Positions 13,615 through 15,673 of a DNA stretch of 15,673 bases are shown in pieces; position 1 is the first letter of the stretch; the number at the start of each line of letters is the position of its first letter. The DNA is from Butyrivibrio sp. (GTDB lineage: Bacteria > Bacillota > Clostridia > Lachnospirales > Lachnospiraceae): NCBI GenBank assembly GCA_016297265.1, contig JAEDHB010000031.1, positions 1 through 15,673 on the forward strand. Direction: 5' to 3'. Below the pieces are notes generated by a model. That model did no database searches, had not been told where the DNA came from, and worked only from the letters and a program-made list of their open reading frames with translations. Both the position numbers and the translations under genes were made by a program.

Positions 13615-15054
13615 ATGAAATTCAGATACAAAATTGTTGTCGGCAATCTGATTCTGATATCCATAGGACTTGGACTTATAGGATATCTTATGATTCGCAA
13701 GAATTTTAATCTTGCCAGGGAATCCATTTTTCAGACTGCGGTGACGGAGAATAATCTTGTGAAATCATCAATTGAATATGAAGTAATGCAAAAGATTTTT
13801 GCAGGCGGCGAAAACAGTGTTCTGATTTCCCTGCCTTCCTTCGGTAGCAAATTTGCCAACAGTATTATGATGGAGGATTCGGATTTTTACATAATTTACG
13901 GTAAATCCACAGTATTTTCCACGGATGACAACATGAGTTATAACAATGAAGCCCTGCTGGAAAATGCAACAAAAGGCGATGTCAAATATATGTGGACGGA
14001 GGATGGGGGAAAACATTATATTGAGGTTGTTTCTTTTGACGGAATTAAGGAAATGCCGCTCTATTTTGTTACCAGAAAGGATGTATCAAGCATATATGAG
14101 ATGCTTGATACCCAGATAAAATATTTTCGTATCGCGATGGCTGCATTGACGATTATTTTGTCCATACTAAGCTATTCTCTTAGTTATCTGCTCATCAGAC
14201 CTTTGGAGAAGCTGAGAAAACTTACCACGCATATAAGCGAGGGAAATTATCATGAGCGCGTTGTGATAAAATCACATGATGAAATAGGCAACCTGGCACA
14301 AAATTTCAATATGATGTCAGGGGCTGTTGAGAAGCGTGTGGAAGAACTGGATGAGATGGTACATAAGAGGGAGCAGTTTATTATGGACTTTACCCATGAG
14401 ATAAAAACACCAATGACTTCCATCATCGGCTATGCGGATACCATGAGGTCGGTGGAGCTTGACCGCGAAAACCGGCTTATAGCGCTGAATTATATTTTCA
14501 GTGAAGGAAAACGACTGGAAAATATGTCGCATAAGCTGTTAGATTTGCTGTATCTGAGACAAAAAGAGGTGAGCGGCGAGGTGGCTGACGCCGAAGCTGT
14601 CGGCAGGGAGGCCGTGGAATCCCTCCGCCCTTCTATGGACAAGAAATCCATCAATCTGGTCAGTGATTTTGATAAGGAAATTATCCCGGGAGAAAAGGAA
14701 TTGCTGGTTACAGTATTTATCAATCTCCTTGACAATGCGAGAAAAGCATCCGAGGAAAACAGCACCATTATTTTCAGCGGGAAAATAATCGACGGAAAAT
14801 ATGTATTCAAAGTGGCTGATAATGGAATCGGTATGACTGTGGAACAGACGAAAAGAATGTGCGACGAATTCTATATGGCGGACAAGTCCAGGTCAAGAAA
14901 GGAAGGCGGCGCGGGCATCGGAATGTCCATTGTTGCCACAATACTTAAGCTGTACGGGGCGGACCTTGAGGTTGACAGTGAAATAGGCAAAGGTACGACA
15001 ATGACGGTGAGCTTTAATCCGGCAGAAGGAGGGGTGGCAGATAATGAAGGCTAG
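13615..15054 (+). CDS. HAMP-domain sensor histidine kinase
   Basis: A 479-residue class I kinase, partner of the upstream regulator. TM1 about 7-27; extracytoplasmic sensor about 28-170; TM2 about 171-194; HAMP about 195-247; dimerisation/phosphoacceptor H261 in DFTHEIKTPMTSIIGY; ATPase domain with N-box INLLDNA (369-375), G1 DNGIG (402-406), F-box region FYMADKSRSR, and G2 GGAGIG (431-436). All catalytic motifs are intact. The sensor (about 140 residues, PAS/CACHE-sized) shows no ligand signature. Only a weak ribosome binding site precedes the ATG, which fits coupling to the regulator gene 4 nt upstream. Signal unknown. Confidence 0.92.
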   Translation: MKFRYKIVVGNLILISIGLGLIGYLMIRKNFNLARESIFQTAVTENNLVKSSIEYEVMQKIFAGGENSVLISLPSFGSKFANSIMMEDSDFYIIYGKSTVFSTDDNMSYNNEALLENATKGDVKYMWTEDGGKHYIEVVSFDGIKEMPLYFVTRKDVSSIYEMLDTQIKYFRIAMAALTIILSILSYSLSYLLIRPLEKLRKLTTHISEGNYHERVVIKSHDEIGNLAQNFNMMSGAVEKRVEELDEMVHKREQFIMDFTHEIKTPMTSIIGYADTMRSVELDRENRLIALNYIFSEGKRLENMSHKLLDLLYLRQKEVSGEVADAEAVGREAVESLRPSMDKKSINLVSDFDKEIIPGEKELLVTVFINLLDNARKASEENSTIIFSGKIIDGKYVFKVADNGIGMTVEQTKRMCDEFYMADKSRSRKEGGAGIGMSIVATILKLYGADLEVDSEIGKGTTMTVSFNPAEGGVADNEG

Positions 15055-15571
15055 AAGAATTATTTTGTATGTGACTACCATACTTATGGTTTTATTGTGT
15101 ACGGCAGCGGGACTTGTTCTGCCCGGAATAATTGCAACGGCAAAAAGCAATAAGGACAACTCAGTCGTACAGCATGTTCCTGAAAAATATTATGAAATGA
15201 AGAGCATAGAGCTTGCCAAGAAGGCCTCCGACGGCCTGACAAGCGATCAGAAGAAAAGGCTTGTGACCGGTGAGTGGGACAGTGTATTGACAGTGGCTTC
15301 CGCTTCCGAAATGGAAAAAACAGGCTATGAAATGTATATAACAGCCAAGAAAGCAATACATTCTCTGAAGGAACAGGGCAGAATAAGCTTTGATGTCGAA
15401 TCCGAGTTTGGACAATGGTATTACTGGGAGGCAAGACCCTACAAGGCGGTGGAAAAAATATTCAATACATATGTAGCGGTATTCTGGCAGATAATTTTTA
15501 CCAGATCCGATAATAAGGAACATCATACCATTACCCTTCTTGAAGATGGAACAATTGTATATTTGTATTAA
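15044..15571 (+). CDS. Membrane-anchored extracytoplasmic protein, third gene of the two-component operon
   Basis: A 175-residue protein that overlaps the end of the kinase gene by 11 nt, with GGAGGGG upstream. Residues 1-34 form a positively charged start (MKARR) and a hydrophobic helix (about 6-30, IILYVTTILMVLLCTAAGLV); no lipobox is obvious at C19. It is therefore a signal anchor or cleavable signal, with the rest outside the membrane. The body has a helical part (YEMKSIELAKKASDGLTSDQ) and an aromatic beta-like end (FGQWYYWEAR, VFWQIIFTR, HTITLLEDGTIVYLY). The family is unknown. Position and overlap suggest an accessory that modulates the kinase sensor, or its main target. That is inference. 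Confidence 0.8.
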   Translation: MKARRIILYVTTILMVLLCTAAGLVLPGIIATAKSNKDNSVVQHVPEKYYEMKSIELAKKASDGLTSDQKKRLVTGEWDSVLTVASASEMEKTGYEMYITAKKAIHSLKEQGRISFDVESEFGQWYYWEARPYKAVEKIFNTYVAVFWQIIFTRSDNKEHHTITLLEDGTIVYLY

Positions 15572-15577
15572 GTAGTA

Positions 15578-15620
15578 AAAATTCGATAACGAGGGATTCG
15601 TTATCGAATTTTTATTTTTT
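15578..15620 (+). terminator. Intrinsic terminator of the two-component operon
   Basis: A perfect 15-bp stem (15578-15592 with 15598-15612) and 5-nt loop GGGAT, followed by a T-rich run to about 15620. The A-run on the left arm makes it potentially bidirectional. The remaining 53 bases to the window end are AT-rich and show no gene. Confidence 0.92.
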
Positions 15621-15673
15621 TGATACATGTTAGATACAAATTGTAGTTATACTCATAATTAATCAAGTAGAAT

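Overview
The window reads as chromosomal DNA of a low-GC anaerobic Firmicute, most likely a Lachnospiraceae-type Clostridia. Support comes from AT-rich codon use, strong AGGAGG-type ribosome binding sites, TTG starts, a clostridial-style TtcA and LuxS, and several small orphan families typical of that group (DUF2871-like, DUF3877-like). This placement is inference from gene content, not from a marker gene.

Left part (1-1925) is disturbed and accessory-like. Two same-orientation copies of a palindrome-rich, non-coding mosaic repeat (1-297 and 1631-1848) bracket about 1.3 kb. Between them lie the 3' part of an acyl-CoA synthetase/AMP-ligase gene, cut off exactly where the repeat begins, a short unexplained open frame, and a compact locus that looks like a type I toxin-antitoxin module. 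That module has a 33-residue hydrophobic peptide on the minus strand, a small convergent RNA on the plus strand, a consensus-like promoter for each, and a shared bidirectional terminator. It is the least ordinary element of the window.

The second part (1926-5093, plus strand) holds independent metabolic or hypothetical genes: a four-helix DUF2871-like membrane protein, a GNAT acetyltransferase fragment followed by an intact GNAT gene, a short-chain dehydrogenase preceded by a 15-codon leader frame that overlaps its start as ATGA, and galE ending in a large branched hairpin.

The third part (5249-12143, plus strand) is a long tightly spaced run that could be one operon: a TtcA-family tRNA thiolation protein, two small orphan proteins, luxS, a DUF3877-like protein, and sbcD-sbcC (Mre11-Rad50-like nuclease, overlapping by 4 nt). 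It meets a convergent gene for a membrane-anchored J-domain/TPR-like protein, whose ribosome binding site is an 8-G homopolymer.

The right end (12902-15612) is a complete OmpR/EnvZ-style two-component operon: a response regulator, a HAMP histidine kinase, and a third membrane-anchored extracytoplasmic protein overlapping the kinase gene. It is closed by a strong intrinsic terminator.
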